Shown here one piece after another: positions 1 to 13,212 of a stretch of 64,000 nucleotides of DNA. The stretch covers positions 372,001 through 436,000 of the forward strand of contig NZ_FTNV01000002.1 of assembly GCF_900156535.1 (NCBI RefSeq). The letters are read 5' to 3'. Origin of the DNA: Roseovarius nanhaiticus. GTDB taxonomy: Bacteria > Pseudomonadota > Alphaproteobacteria > Rhodobacterales > Rhodobacteraceae. Below the pieces are notes generated by a model, which saw only the letters and a program-made list of their open reading frames with translations, was not told the origin of the DNA and made no database searches. The first letter of the stretch is position 1. Every line of letters starts with the position of its first letter. Both the position numbers and the translations under genes were made by a program.

Positions 1-275
1 TTGCGGGCCGCATCGCGCATGGCATGCTGACCGCCGGCCTGATCTCGGCTGTCATCGGCGAGCAGCTTCCCGGCCATGGCACGGTCTATATGGGCCAGTC
101 GCTGAAATTCCTTGCGCCCGTGCGCCCCGGTGACATGGTGACCGCCGAGGTCGAGGTGATCGCAATCGACCACGCCAAACGCCGCGTCGGCCTCGATTGC
201 CGCTGCATGGTGGACGGCAAAAAGGTGTTGATCGGCGAGGCCACCGTTCTGGCCCCATCGCGCAAGTTCGACTAG
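1..275 (+). CDS. MaoC-family (R)-enoyl-CoA hydratase, 3' part
   Basis: The gene is cut by the left edge of the window; codons are in frame from base 3. The visible 91 residues begin AGRIAHGMLTAG, which matches the G-R-I-A-H-G-M hydratase motif of MaoC/PhaJ hotdog-fold enzymes, and continue through the usual KFLAPVRPGD and DGKKVLIGEA strands to the TAG stop. The family hydrates trans-2-enoyl-CoA to (R)-3-hydroxyacyl-CoA in fatty acid or polyhydroxyalkanoate metabolism. The catalytic Asp of the hydratase motif lies upstream of the cut or was not seen, so the exact substrate cannot be given. It is followed 60 bases later by ribF on the same strand. Confidence 0.8.
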   Translation, partial: AGRIAHGMLTAGLISAVIGEQLPGHGTVYMGQSLKFLAPVRPGDMVTAEVEVIAIDHAKRRVGLDCRCMVDGKKVLIGEATVLAPSRKFD

Positions 276-335
276 GGCACAGGCAGCGGCGCATCCCCGC
301 TTGCGCCCCGCCATGGAGCGCGCTACGCCTCGCTC

Positions 336-1265
336 ATGCGTATTTACCGTGATTACAGGGCCGTCCCGGCCACGGCCAAGGGCGCCAGCGCCCCCATCGG
401 CAATTTCGACGGCGTGCATCTGGGCCACCAGGCGGTGATCGACCTCGCGCGCGGCGCGGCGGATGCGCCGCTGGGCATTCTGACCTTCGCGCCCCATCCG
501 CGCGAATACTTCGCCCCGGATGCCCCGCCTTTTCGCCTGATGAGCCCGGCCGCCCGCGCCAACCGGCTGGCCAAACTTGGCGTCGATCTGCTGTTCGAGC
601 TTCCGTTCGATGCAGATATGGCCGCCCACAGCCCGCGCGAGTTCGCGCAAGAGGTCATCGCCGATGGCCTCGGCCTGAGCCATGTCGTAGTGGGCCGCGA
701 TTTCTGCTTTGGCCAGGGGCGCAAGGGCACCGCAGACATGCTGCAGGGCTTCGGCGCCGAGATGGGCTTCGACGTGACCATCTCGGACCTCGTATCAGGC
801 GGCGCGGGCGAGATCAGCTCGACCGCGATCCGCGCCGCACTCAGCCGCGGCGCCCCGCGCGAGGCGGCCGCGATGCTGGGCCATTGGCACCGCATCGAGG
901 GCCAGATCATCAAGGGATTTCAGCGCGGCCGCGAGCTGGGCTATCCGACCGCAAACATCAATATCGACGGGCTGCATCCGCCCCGCTTCGGCGTCTATGC
1001 GGTGTTGGCCGAAGTTCTGAACGGCCCCCATGCCGGCCAGTACACCGGCGCCGCCTCGTTGGGCGTGCGGCCGATGTTTGACGGCGAGCAGGCCAATCTC
1101 GAAACCTTCCTCTTCGATTTCTCGGGCGATCTTTATGGCGCCGACATCTCGGTCGCGCTGGTCGAATATCTGCGCCCCGAAGAGACCTTTCCCAGCCTTG
1201 AGGCGTTCATCGCCCAGATGGATGCCGATTGCGACCGCGCGCGCGGCGTTCTGGCGGCGCTATGA
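336..1265 (+). CDS. ribF: bifunctional riboflavin kinase / FAD synthetase
   Basis: This 309-residue protein makes FMN from riboflavin and ATP and then FAD from FMN and ATP in the cytoplasm. The N-terminal adenylyltransferase domain shows the nucleotidyltransferase signature GNFDGVHLGH at residues 22-31, and the C-terminal flavokinase domain shows the GYPTANIN motif near residue 203. Length and domain order are normal for the bacterial prokaryotic-type RibF. Its stop codon overlaps the next gene as ATGA, so translation of the two is probably coupled. The ATG at 336 begins directly at the conserved start of the domain. Confidence 0.95.
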   Translation: MRIYRDYRAVPATAKGASAPIGNFDGVHLGHQAVIDLARGAADAPLGILTFAPHPREYFAPDAPPFRLMSPAARANRLAKLGVDLLFELPFDADMAAHSPREFAQEVIADGLGLSHVVVGRDFCFGQGRKGTADMLQGFGAEMGFDVTISDLVSGGAGEISSTAIRAALSRGAPREAAAMLGHWHRIEGQIIKGFQRGRELGYPTANINIDGLHPPRFGVYAVLAEVLNGPHAGQYTGAASLGVRPMFDGEQANLETFLFDFSGDLYGADISVALVEYLRPEETFPSLEAFIAQMDADCDRARGVLAAL

Positions 1266-1714
1266 GCACCCTGCGCCCCCGCTACTGGGAGGATACCCCC
1301 CTCACCCGCATGACGCGCGATGAATGGGAGGCGCTCTGCGATGGCTGCGGCAAATGCTGCATGAACAAGCTGGAGGACGAGGATACCGGCGAGGTCGTGC
1401 TGACCCGCGTCGCCTGCCGCCTGTTTGACGACACCACCTGCCAGTGTTCGCAATATCCCATCCGCCACCAATTCGTGCCCGAATGCATCGTGCTGAAGCC
1501 CACAAACATGGACGCGAACCTCTATTGGATGCCGGAAACCTGCGCCTACAAGCTCTTGTGGCAGGGCAAGCCACTCTTCGATTGGCACCCGCTGATTTCG
1601 GGCGATCCGCAAACCGTGCATGACGCGGGCGTGTCGATGCAAAGCCGCACAGTGCCTGAATTCGAGATCCATGAAGACGACTGGGAAGACCATATTATCG
1701 AGGAGCCGACCTGA
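1262..1714 (+). CDS. YcgN family (UPF0260) cysteine-cluster protein
   Basis: A 150-residue protein that starts at the ATG overlapping the ribF stop; the frame stays open further upstream, but only inside ribF. It carries the N-terminal cysteine cluster CDGCGKCC near residues 25-32 followed by the C-x-C pair in TCQCSQYPIR and a Cys in VPECI, the pattern of the YcgN/YkgJ zinc- or iron-chelate family. The biochemical role of the family is not established. A one-base overlap (TGATG) links it to the threonine aldolase gene, so ribF, this gene and the aldolase form one transcription unit. Confidence 0.9.
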   Translation: MSTLRPRYWEDTPLTRMTRDEWEALCDGCGKCCMNKLEDEDTGEVVLTRVACRLFDDTTCQCSQYPIRHQFVPECIVLKPTNMDANLYWMPETCAYKLLWQGKPLFDWHPLISGDPQTVHDAGVSMQSRTVPEFEIHEDDWEDHIIEEPT

Positions 1715-2754
1715 TGTTTTTTGCCTCCGACAATACCGGACCGATGCACCCTGCCGTGGCGCAGGCGATGGTGGCCGCCGATGCGGGCTATCACCCCAGC
1801 TACGGCGCAGATCCCATCATGGACGGCGTGCGCGCGCAGATCCGCGAGATTTTCGAGGTGCCCGAGGCGGCGGTCTATCTGGTGGCCACCGGCACTGCGG
1901 CCAACGCACTGGCGCTGGCCACGATGACCAAGCCTTGGGACGCCGTCTTTTGCACGCCGTTGGCGCATATCAATGTCGATGAATGCCACGCGCCCGAATT
2001 CTACACCGGCGGCGCCAAGCTGAGCCTTGTGGGCGATGGTGACAAGATGACGCCCGATCAGCTGCGCGCGCGCATCGAGGGCTGGACCAAGGGCGATGTG
2101 CATACCTCGCAGCGCGGCCCCTTGCAGCTGACCCAGGTGACCGAAATGGGGCGGCTTTACCAGTTGGAGGAGTTGCGCGCGCTGACCGGCGTCGCGCGCG
2201 AGTACGGCCTGCCGACATTCATGGATGGTGCACGTTTCACCAACGCGCTGGTCGCGCTGGACTGCACCCCCGCCGAGATGACGTGGAAGGCGGGTATCGA
2301 CGCGCTCAGCTTTGGTGGTACGAAAAACGGCTGCGCGGGCGTCGAGGCGGTGATCTTCTTCGATCCGGCGCATGCCTGGGAATTCGAGCTGCGGCGCAAG
2401 CGCGGCGCGCATCTCTTTTCCAAGCACCGCTATCTTTCAGCCCAGATGCAAGGCTACCTCACGGACGGCGCCTGGCTGGAGGCCGCGCGCGCGGCCAATG
2501 CCAATGCGGCAAGGCTGGCAGCGGGTTTGCGCGATATGCCGGGTCTTGAGTTCGTCGAGGAGCCGGAGGCGAACATGATCTTCGCCACGCTTCCTCGGCG
2601 CGAGCATCAGCGGCTTCAGGCGGGCGGCGCGGTCTATGGCCTTTGGGGTGATCTGGAGGGCGATCCCGATGAGCGTATCATGATGCGTCTCGTCACCGAC
2701 TGGTCGATGACGCACGAGCTGATTGACGATTTTCTGGCGCTGGCGCTGGGCTGA
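1714..2754 (+). CDS. ltaE: low-specificity L-threonine aldolase
   Basis: A 346-residue PLP enzyme of the fold-type I beta-eliminating lyase family that cleaves L-threonine or L-allo-threonine to glycine and acetaldehyde. The N-terminus FASDNTGPMHPAV and the PLP-lysine segment SFGGTKNG (Lys near residue 203) are diagnostic. The ATG overlaps the preceding stop by one base, which fixes the start and indicates translational coupling. It ends three bases before the stop of the convergent hydrolase gene. Substrate preference between threonine, allo-threonine and other beta-hydroxy amino acids cannot be read from the sequence. Confidence 0.9.
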   Translation: MFFASDNTGPMHPAVAQAMVAADAGYHPSYGADPIMDGVRAQIREIFEVPEAAVYLVATGTAANALALATMTKPWDAVFCTPLAHINVDECHAPEFYTGGAKLSLVGDGDKMTPDQLRARIEGWTKGDVHTSQRGPLQLTQVTEMGRLYQLEELRALTGVAREYGLPTFMDGARFTNALVALDCTPAEMTWKAGIDALSFGGTKNGCAGVEAVIFFDPAHAWEFELRRKRGAHLFSKHRYLSAQMQGYLTDGAWLEAARAANANAARLAAGLRDMPGLEFVEEPEANMIFATLPRREHQRLQAGGAVYGLWGDLEGDPDERIMMRLVTDWSMTHELIDDFLALALG

Positions 2755-2757
2755 CAG

Positions 2758-3570
2758 TCACGTCTCGCGCCAAAAGCGCAGCACCTCCGCGCCGACCTGA
2801 GCGGAATGTGTGGCCACCGACATGTGCCCCGCCCCGCCGATAACGCCGCGCCGTGCATTCGGCAATCGCGCGGCCAGTGCGCCGTTGATCGCCGGAATGA
2901 TGCCTGGTGCCTCGCTTCCTTCCAGTAGCAATACGGGCGTCTGCAACGCCTCGAGCGCGCCGGGTGCCAGCAATCCGCCCGCATCATCGTAAAGTGCCGG
3001 CCGCGTTGATGCGATCACCGGCATCTGCGCCCTGATGCGCGCCTGTGCCTCGGGCGCGAAGCTGTCCCATGGGCGCCCGCCGCCCCAGGCGCTGATGAAA
3101 CCGCGTGCGGCGGCATCCAGATCGCCCGTCTGCATAGCCGCCTCGAACGCGGCCATCTCCTCCACCTGTTCCGCGCCCGTCGCGGCGCCGTCGCGCAAGG
3201 CTGCGGCGAAAAAGACCGGCTCGATCATTACGAGGCTGCGCACCAGATCGGGCCGCGTCATCGCAAGCCGCAAGGCAATCACCCCGCCAAAACTGTGCCC
3301 GATCACATCCATCGGTGCGTCCCGCTCGGCGAAATCTGCGGCAATATCCGTGCAAATCGCGCTCAGCTCGCCGCGCCCGTCCCAATCGGCGCTGCGTCCG
3401 TGCCCCGGCTGATCGAACGCAATCATCGTCGCGGCGCCTGAGAGTTCGCGCGCCATGCCGCCCCAGATAGCCGTTTCCGCAAGGCTGCAATGGATCATCA
3501 GCGCCGCGCGCGGGCCTTGCCCGAACGTCGTCCAATAGGTGGGAAAGCCGCCGAACGCGCCGCGGGGCAT
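2758..3570 (-). CDS. alpha/beta-fold hydrolase
   Basis: A 270-residue soluble hydrolase. The nucleophile elbow GHSFGG (Ser93) follows the strand MDVI, a lid region lies between about residues 120 and 200, and the catalytic His is in GGAGHMS near the C-terminus. The upstream HGS-type oxyanion segment reads [12 protein letters not shown] chose the ATG at 3570 (MPRGAFGG) because the frame beyond it only runs through the divergent prs promoter region and is not protein-like. The substrate is unknown; homologs are annotated as generic alpha/beta hydrolases. It is convergent with the aldolase gene and divergent from prs. Confidence 0.85.
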   Translation of the reverse strand: MPRGAFGGFPTYWTTFGQGPRAALMIHCSLAETAIWGGMARELSGAATMIAFDQPGHGRSADWDGRGELSAICTDIAADFAERDAPMDVIGHSFGGVIALRLAMTRPDLVRSLVMIEPVFFAAALRDGAATGAEQVEEMAAFEAAMQTGDLDAAARGFISAWGGGRPWDSFAPEAQARIRAQMPVIASTRPALYDDAGGLLAPGALEALQTPVLLLEGSEAPGIIPAINGALAARLPNARRGVIGGAGHMSVATHSAQVGAEVLRFWRET

Positions 3571-3730
3571 CTCAGGCCGCCTCTGCGAGCCGATCCGCGC
3601 AAAAAGATACGAACACGGCCATGTTTTCGGTCCCCTCGCGGCTGCGGCAGCTTTGCCAGACCCTACGCCCATGCTAAGCGGTGTCAACGTCCGCGAATCC
3701 GCCACAGTAGCCACGCAAGGAACGCATTCC

Positions 3731-4747
3731 ATGTCATCCACGTCAGAGCCGAAACTGATCTCGGGCAACGCCAACATGCCGCTGGCCACCGCCATCGCGC
3801 GGCGCATGTCGATGCACAGGGGCGTCAATGTCGGCCTCGTCGATGCGCGGGTCGAGCGGTTCAACGATGGCGAGATCTTTGTCGAGGTGTTCGAAAACGT
3901 GCGCGGCGAGGATATGTTCGTCATCCAGCCCACCTCGAACCCGGCCAATGACAACCTGATGGAGCTTCTGATCATGGCCGACGCGCTGCGCCGCTCCTCG
4001 GCCGCGCGCATCACCGCCGTCATTCCATATTTCGGTTACGCCCGCCAGGATCGCCGCTCGAAGGCGCGAACGCCCATTTCGGCCAAGCTGGTGGCGAACA
4101 TGCTGGTCGAGGCGGGGATCGAGCGGGTTTTGACGATGGACCTGCATGCCGCGCAGATCCAGGGGTTCTTCGATATTCCGGTCGACAACCTCTACGCGTC
4201 GCCCGTCTTCGCGCTGGACATCATGAAGCAATTCAAAGGCAGTATGGATGACGTCATGATCGTCTCGCCCGATGTGGGCGGCGTCGCCCGCGCGCGCGAA
4301 TTGGCCAAGCGGATCACAGCCCCGCTCAGCATCGTCGACAAACGCCGCGAGAAGGCGGGCGAAGTTGCCGAAATGACCATCATCGGCGACGTTACAGGCA
4401 AGAAGTGCATCATCGTGGACGACATGTGCGACACGGCTGGCACGCTTTGCAAAGCCGCCGAAGTCCTGATGGAGAACGGCGCGTCCGAGGTCCACGCCTA
4501 CACCACGCACGGCGTGATGTCCGGCCCCGCGGTCGAGCGGGTCACCAATTCGGTGCTGAAATCCATGGTCATCACCGACACGATCGCCCCCACCGAGGCA
4601 GTGCGCGCGACGCCTAACATCCGCATCATCCCGACCGCGCCGGTCTTTGCGCAGGCAATCCTGAATATCTGGAACGGCACGTCTGTATCGTCTCTTTTCG
4701 AGACGCCAACGCTTGAGCCAGTCTACGAGGGCCAGTTCGGGAACTGA
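3731..4747 (+). CDS. prs: ribose-phosphate pyrophosphokinase
   Basis: This 338-residue enzyme makes 5-phosphoribosyl diphosphate from ribose 5-phosphate and ATP, the precursor for purines, pyrimidines, histidine and NAD. It shows the flexible-loop segment [11 protein letters not shown], the strand [12 protein letters not shown] with its conserved Asp and His, and the PRPP-binding loop [11 protein letters not shown] near residues 228-239. The ATG at 3731 is preceded at 8 bases by AAGGAA; the longer open frame upstream is not family-like. The window also has hisC, hisD and upp, all of which use PRPP or lie in PRPP-dependent pathways, but they are not in an operon with prs. Confidence 0.96.
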   Translation: MSSTSEPKLISGNANMPLATAIARRMSMHRGVNVGLVDARVERFNDGEIFVEVFENVRGEDMFVIQPTSNPANDNLMELLIMADALRRSSAARITAVIPYFGYARQDRRSKARTPISAKLVANMLVEAGIERVLTMDLHAAQIQGFFDIPVDNLYASPVFALDIMKQFKGSMDDVMIVSPDVGGVARARELAKRITAPLSIVDKRREKAGEVAEMTIIGDVTGKKCIIVDDMCDTAGTLCKAAEVLMENGASEVHAYTTHGVMSGPAVERVTNSVLKSMVITDTIAPTEAVRATPNIRIIPTAPVFAQAILNIWNGTSVSSLFETPTLEPVYEGQFGN

Positions 4748-4770
4748 ATGGCGCCGCAGGCCCCCGCAAG

Positions 4771-5121
4771 TCAGTAAAGATCCCAATCCTCTTCCGAGGA
4801 TACCTCGCCGATCGCCATCCAGCGCACGCGGGCGCGAGCAATATGTGTGTCGGCCCAAGTACGGAACACCACCTCAAAGCCATCCTGAGTGATCTTCTCG
4901 GCGCTGATTTCGACGCGGGCATTGGTACCGCTGTCGATATCCCACATCGACAGGGCACAATGCACAGCCGGTAGCGTGCGGAACCTTTCGGTGAAGCGGA
5001 TGGAATGACGGCGCGTGCGCTCGCCCTCGCCCGTCCACATGGCGCCGCCCTTCTCGAAATCCGAGAAAAGAACCGTCTCGCCCTGGTCGATGCCCATGAG
5101 TTTGGTGTCGATGCGTTTCAT
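4771..5121 (-). CDS. H-type lectin domain protein
   Basis: A 116-residue single-domain protein. From about residue 40 it follows the H-type lectin pattern: RFRTLPAVHCALSMWDID, then NARVEI, then GFEVVFRTWADT and a final RVRWMAIG strand, which is the family's C-terminal signature. Members bind galactose/GalNAc in animals and slime moulds; the bacterial role is unknown. There is no signal peptide, so the product is probably cytoplasmic. It stands alone between the 3' end of prs (convergent) and the terminator of the ATP synthase operon. Confidence 0.8.
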   Translation of the reverse strand: MKRIDTKLMGIDQGETVLFSDFEKGGAMWTGEGERTRRHSIRFTERFRTLPAVHCALSMWDIDSGTNARVEISAEKITQDGFEVVFRTWADTHIARARVRWMAIGEVSSEEDWDLY

Positions 5122-5187
5122 ACCGGATTCACTGATTACCTGCGGCCAAGCCTAAACACTCAATTCGGCAAAACTATGATCCACGAT

Positions 5188-5215
5188 AAAAAAAGGGCCC
5201 GCAAGATGCAGGCCC
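5188..5215 (-). terminator. intrinsic terminator of the atpHAGDC operon
   Basis: On the minus strand GGGCCTGC (5215-5208), a 5-base loop and GCGGGCCC (5202-5195) form an 8-bp stem with one wobble pair, followed directly by seven T residues (5194-5188). It lies 28 bases past the atpC stop and fits a rho-independent terminator for the F1 operon. Confidence 0.85.
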
Positions 5216-5242
5216 CTGATTTGTCTGCCGATCCGGTCGGTA

Positions 5243-5668
5243 TCAGTAGCCGCTAAGGCCCATATGCTCGCCCATGGCGACCATGTCCGACAGGAGCTTG
5301 GCCGCATCATCGACGGGGCCGGGCTCGTTCTTGAACGTCTCGCGGGCCTTTTCCAGACGCACCTTGGCCTCTTCCAGCAGGTCGTTGAACTGCTCTTGGG
5401 TCAGGTCTGTGCGGTGGATCGCGCGCTCGGCCAGAAGCGAGATGCTATCCGCGTTGATCTCGGCAAAGCCGCCGGTGACGGCATACTCGTCCTCGCCTTC
5501 GGCAGAGACGACGCGCACGATACCCGGACGCAACGTCAGGATGACGGGCGAATGGCCGGGCATGGCCGTCATATCACCCTCGGTGCCGGGCATCTTGACC
5601 TCGGTCACCTGCACGGATGCCAGAAGGCGCTCGGGCGATACCAGATCGAATTGCACTGTGTCAGCCAT
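5243..5668 (-). CDS. atpC: F1F0 ATP synthase epsilon subunit
   Basis: A 141-residue central-stalk subunit of the ATP synthase that couples rotor movement to catalysis and inhibits ATP hydrolysis. The N-terminal beta-sandwich is typical ([12 protein letters not shown], then the [16 protein letters not shown] loop, then AVTGGFAEI). The C-terminal helical hairpin is short and ends GEHMGLSGY. It is the last gene of the atpHAGDC operon, 56 bases after atpD, and is followed by a strong terminator. Confidence 0.96.
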   Translation of the reverse strand: MADTVQFDLVSPERLLASVQVTEVKMPGTEGDMTAMPGHSPVILTLRPGIVRVVSAEGEDEYAVTGGFAEINADSISLLAERAIHRTDLTQEQFNDLLEEAKVRLEKARETFKNEPGPVDDAAKLLSDMVAMGEHMGLSGY

Positions 5669-5724
5669 GAATGGCCTCCTTGATTGGCAAAGTGCCGGAC
5701 CGCCTCAGCGGTCCGGCAGATGCA

Positions 5725-8048
<2,324 letters not shown>

Positions 8049-8090
8049 GCCTTATCTCTCCCTTATGTCCAAGTCTGCATTCAAGATGGA

Positions 8091-9629
<1,539 letters not shown>

Positions 9630-10190
9630 TTATCCGACCTCTTTCATTGAATTCTGGAGCGATGCAAGCTTGGAGCGGATCGACGTGTCGATCATCTTCG
9701 AGCCCACCTTGACGATAAGACCGCCGATGAGGCTTTCATCAACGGTCGCATTGATCTTGACGTCCTTGCCGACATTCGCCTTGAGCGTCTTGGCCAGCTT
9801 GTCCGACTGCGTCTTGGTCAGCGCCTTGGCGCTGGTCACGTCCGCCTGGACTTCGCCTTTGCTCTCGGCAATCATCGCGCGAAGTTGCGCAAGGACCTGC
9901 GGCAGCGCGAAAAGGCGGCGCTTTTGTGCCATGAGAGCAGCGCCGCGGCCGAGCGACGGGGTCACCTTGAGATGCTCGCAGATGGCGGTGATCGCCTGTT
10001 CCTGCTCGGCGCGACTGACAATGGGACTTGCAATCATGTCACGCAGATCGGCGCTGGCGTCCAGCGCCTCGGCCATCGCGTCGACGCTCGTTTCCAATTT
10101 ACCCAGTCGTTTGCTGTCTTGTGCGATCTCGAAGATCGCGGTCGCATAGCGTTCGGCGATACCCGTAGAAATCGAAGCTGGTTCGGACAC
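9630..10190 (-). CDS. atpH: F1F0 ATP synthase delta subunit
   Basis: A 186-residue peripheral-stalk subunit that ties F1 to the F0 b subunits. I chose the GTG at 10190 (SEPASISTGIAERYATAIF), which gives the usual length and begins at the conserved N-terminal helix; an AAGGG run lies just upstream. The open frame continues to 10349 without family similarity. It is the first gene of the operon. F0 genes (atpIBEF) are absent here, the normal split arrangement in this group. Confidence 0.94.
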   Translation of the reverse strand: MSEPASISTGIAERYATAIFEIAQDSKRLGKLETSVDAMAEALDASADLRDMIASPIVSRAEQEQAITAICEHLKVTPSLGRGAALMAQKRRLFALPQVLAQLRAMIAESKGEVQADVTSAKALTKTQSDKLAKTLKANVGKDVKINATVDESLIGGLIVKVGSKMIDTSIRSKLASLQNSMKEVG

Positions 10191-10718
10191 GTCCACCCTT
10201 TCGACAATTAGGCCCCTGCGACAGACGCAATCAGGCATCTGAGGGGGCGTTTGCGCGCACGAGGCACTCTTATCAATGTAATCCGGCGTGGGTCTAGCAG
10301 AGCATTCACGACTTGCCAAGTTGCCATGCACAATCCGCATTGCGGTCAAAACCGCGTAATTTCAATCCTCTAGGCGGCCTGCGGCTGTTTGGCCAAAAAT
10401 TTTGACAGCGAAATGGCGTATTTATCACCCTCGAGGCCGAATCCGGCGCAGACCCCTGGGCAGCCTTGTTTGCGCTAACCCATGACGGACGGTCTGTGTA
10501 TTCCGTCTTGGGCGCGGAGGGTGACTGACCACCGGCGGCATCGCACGCGCAGCACGATGCGCACTCAGGATGGGATATCGCGGCAGCGCGGAAACAATAC
10601 GACGTCCCGCATGGTGATTGGCGTGCATCCTTCGCCAATCGCAAAAAACGCTTCCGACGCCTGTTCGGAAAACAATAAGGTCCCCGTGGGTAAAGAGTTT
10701 TGGGGGAAGCGGTAAGTC
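10191..10718. other. 528-base intergenic region between atpH and the RTX-like gene
   Basis: This gap separates the divergent atp operon and the calcium-binding repeat gene. It holds the possible atp promoter at 10291-10319 and, near its right end, a GGGGGAAG ribosome-binding site about 10 bases before the ATG at 10719. Short open frames exist on both strands (for example 10306-10644 minus) but lack ribosome-binding sites and protein-like composition. I saw no tRNA or riboswitch. Confidence 0.6.
10291..10319 (-). promoter_or_regulatory. possible promoter of the atp operon
   Basis: On the minus strand TTGGCA (10319-10314) and TAGACC (10296-10291) are separated by 17 bases. The -35 box matches the sigma70 consensus at 5 of 6 bases, the -10 box only at 3. 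It would give a leader of about 95 bases before the atpH GTG. This is a pattern match only. Confidence 0.35.
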
Positions 10719-12332
10719 ATGGAATTTTTGCTATTGGGCGCGCTTGCGCTGATCTTTGGCGCGACAGTCGTAAACAGCGATGACGACGACATGGCCCGCG
10801 CCGCGCCCGAGCCTGATGGTGAGGACGAGGACGCCGCGCCGTCCACCGACGAGACGGAGGATCGCAATTTGATCCTCGGCACCGACGGCGACGACACGTT
10901 GGCCGCAGGACAGAATGATCTGCTGCGCGCGGGGCGCGGCAACGACCTGCTGGGCGGAACTGACAATGCGATCATCAGCGCCGGCCCCGGCGATGACACG
11001 ATCGCAGCCACGGATACGGTCACGGCCGATGGCGGCTTTGGCAATGACATCATCACAGCGGGCGGCGATGCCACCGTCACCGGCGGTGCAGGGGACGATC
11101 AACTGGCACTTGGGAACAATGCCAGAGGCAGTGGCGGCGATGGCAACGACACTCTTGCCGGCGCCAACTTCTCCACCGTCTTCGGCGAGGATGGCGAGGA
11201 CGTGCTCAACCTGCGCGGCGCCGCCGTCGGCTTTGGCGGGCTGGGCGATGATCTGATTACCGCCGCGGGCCGCTCCGAGGCGAATGGTGGCGGCGGCAAC
11301 GATGCCATCATCGCGGAGGGCAATGCCACCGCCCGCGGCGGCGCCGGAGACGACCAGATCATCGGGCAGGACAATGCCCGACTATTCGGCGGGCGCGGCG
11401 ATGATGTCGTGGTCGGCTTTGGCGCCGCCAGCGTGGATGGCGGCACGGGCGACGACTTGATCGGATTTGAACTGCCGAACGAGACCTCCAGCACATCCCA
11501 TGTGCTGACCGGCGGCGCAGGAACGGATGTGTTCGGTCTGTCCCTCTACCAGACGGACGCGGATCAAACCGCACAGATCGCCCCGATCACGATCACCGAT
11601 TTCGATGCCGCCACCGAAATTCTGCTCTTGGAAACGCCGCCCCCTGCCTCGACAACGATCACGCTGAACGCGGATCAAAGCGAGACGGAGGTGCGGCTGA
11701 CCTTTGACACTCTGCCAGACGTGACGATCACCTTGCAGAACGCCCCGGATTTCAGTGAAGAGAACCTGACGTTCGTGCCGCTGTCTTCGGATCCGACCAT
11801 CGCCATGCAAACCATGGGAACGCCCGGCGATGACACGTTGGTGGGCGATCAGGGCGCAGACATCGCACCCGGCGCGGGCGACGACGATATCGCGCTCTAC
11901 ATGGCGCCCGGCGATGCGGACCCTGCCGCGCTCAGCACCGTTGATCTGACAGACCCGGATGACACCCTGACGCTTTACCTGGATGGGCGCGCCGACGGCA
12001 CCTATCACCTGCGTGAAGTCACGACGCGCGAGACTGTGCAATCCGACTCGAACGCCGAAGTCATCGAGGCGCGCAGCACATTGGAGATCGCTTTCATACC
12101 CACGGCCAGCGGCGTCTCCGCGCCCAGCGATGCGCAGTTTCTGGGCACCGATCCCGTCGATGGGCTGGAGCGGTTGGCCGTGATCGATCTGGGCACCGAG
12201 ACGCTGACCGAAAATCTCAACGTCACAGTCGATGATCCGGGCCGCTTTACCACCGCCGGCACCGTCAACGACATGCCCAGCGTCAAAGTCTTTGGCCCGC
12301 TCGCCAGCCAGGGCGCAATTCAGCGGGCCTAG
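10719..12332 (+). CDS. membrane-anchored RTX-like calcium-binding repeat protein
   Basis: A 537-residue acidic protein. Residues 1-20 (MEFLLLGALALIFGATVVNS) form a hydrophobic N-terminal anchor followed by DDDD and a Glu/Asp/Pro-rich linker. Residues 54-257 are twelve tandem 17-residue repeats of the type GGAGDDQIIGQDNARLF, which keep the G-G-x-G-x-D calcium-turn motif of RTX proteins once per unit. The rest (about 260-537) is beta-rich with one or two further G-x-G-D-D turns near residue 370. RTX domains fold on binding calcium outside the cell. No catalytic domain, type I secretion signal or transporter gene was seen, so an envelope-attached role is more likely than a secreted toxin. Confidence 0.75.
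   Translation: MEFLLLGALALIFGATVVNSDDDDMARAAPEPDGEDEDAAPSTDETEDRNLILGTDGDDTLAAGQNDLLRAGRGNDLLGGTDNAIISAGPGDDTIAATDTVTADGGFGNDIITAGGDATVTGGAGDDQLALGNNARGSGGDGNDTLAGANFSTVFGEDGEDVLNLRGAAVGFGGLGDDLITAAGRSEANGGGGNDAIIAEGNATARGGAGDDQIIGQDNARLFGGRGDDVVVGFGAASVDGGTGDDLIGFELPNETSSTSHVLTGGAGTDVFGLSLYQTDADQTAQIAPITITDFDAATEILLLETPPPASTTITLNADQSETEVRLTFDTLPDVTITLQNAPDFSEENLTFVPLSSDPTIAMQTMGTPGDDTLVGDQGADIAPGAGDDDIALYMAPGDADPAALSTVDLTDPDDTLTLYLDGRADGTYHLREVTTRETVQSDSNAEVIEARSTLEIAFIPTASGVSAPSDAQFLGTDPVDGLERLAVIDLGTETLTENLNVTVDDPGRFTTAGTVNDMPSVKVFGPLASQGAIQRA
10878..11489 (+). repeat. 12 tandem 51-base (17-codon) coding repeats
   Basis: Each unit encodes 17 residues starting G-G-x-G-x-D-x-(I/L). The first three units begin GTDGDD, AGRGND and AGPGDD; the last is GGTGDDLIGFELPNETS. 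The spacing is constant across all twelve units although the DNA has diverged, so the period is held by protein structure rather than by recent duplication. Confidence 0.85.
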
Positions 12333-12340
12333 AGCTGTTT

Positions 12341-13087
12341 TCAGACCTGGCCCGCGACCGGCTTGGGCTTGGGCGCCAACGCCTCAAGCGGTTTGCGGAC
12401 GCTGGCGCGCAGGCCCGGCCCGCGCGGCGCCTGCACGCGCTTGGTCGCTTCCACCATCAAAACGCCGCCCGCGTTGATGATCGACAGGTTGCCGCCCAAA
12501 CGCTCCCACATGCCGGCGGTCTTGCGCCAGAACCGCCGCGTGCTGGGCGGCTGGTAGAGCGTTGTCCTGTGGCGCTCGGGCAGGAAACTATGGGCTTTCA
12601 GCAGCGTCTCCAGCTGGGTTTGGCTATAAGGCCGCCCCGAGCCGAAGGGCGTGCGATCGCTGCGCGACCATAGACCCGCACGGTTCGGCACGACAAAAAG
12701 CGCCGATCCCCCCGGTCCCAGCACGCGCCAGCATTCATCCAGAAGGTCGGCGGGCCGCTCGCTTGCCTCCAGCCCGTGCATCACCAGCAGCTTGTCCACA
12801 TGACCGGTCTCGATCGGCCAGATCGTTTCCTCGCACAGCACCGAGATATTCGGCATTTTTTGCGGCCAGGCGATTACACCCTGCGGTCCGGGCATCAGGG
12901 CGATCACCCTGCGCGCTTCGGAAAGATAGGGCCGCAGGAACGGCACCGCGAAGCCAAAGCCGACAACCGTCTGCCCCTTGGCTTCGGGCCAGACATCGGC
13001 AATCTGGGCGCGCACGGTTTTCTGCACAGCACGGCCCAGCGTGCTGCGGTAATAGAAATTCCGAAACTCCTGCACATCGAGATGCAT
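12341..13087 (-). CDS. class I SAM-dependent methyltransferase
   Basis: A 248-residue methyltransferase-like protein. The SAM-binding motif I is degenerate ([11 protein letters not shown] instead of a G-x-G-x-G loop), followed by the acidic-loop region [10 protein letters not shown] and the post-motif [23 protein letters not shown] typical of Methyltransf_11 proteins. The C-terminal 80 residues are basic and proline-rich. The substrate is unknown. It is divergent from gloB, a pairing that recurs in Rhodobacteraceae as far as I recall, and its 3' end is convergent with the RTX-like gene 8 bases away. Confidence 0.8.
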   Translation of the reverse strand: MHLDVQEFRNFYYRSTLGRAVQKTVRAQIADVWPEAKGQTVVGFGFAVPFLRPYLSEARRVIALMPGPQGVIAWPQKMPNISVLCEETIWPIETGHVDKLLVMHGLEASERPADLLDECWRVLGPGGSALFVVPNRAGLWSRSDRTPFGSGRPYSQTQLETLLKAHSFLPERHRTTLYQPPSTRRFWRKTAGMWERLGGNLSIINAGGVLMVEATKRVQAPRGPGLRASVRKPLEALAPKPKPVAGQV

Positions 13088-13212
13088 TGCAGCCGCGCCC
13101 TTGATCCGTCACGGTCAAGACTAGCTTAAGATGTGGGGCGGGAAAACATCAAAGCCCCGCCCGTGCCTGCATATGGCAAGCGCCAGACGCTTTGACATGA
13201 AGGAGATCCCCC

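Noticed and set aside
10306..10644. Possible gene in the atpH-RTX gap
   Set aside because: The 112-codon frame is Cys/Ser/Arg-rich, lacks a ribosome-binding site and overlaps the likely atp promoter.
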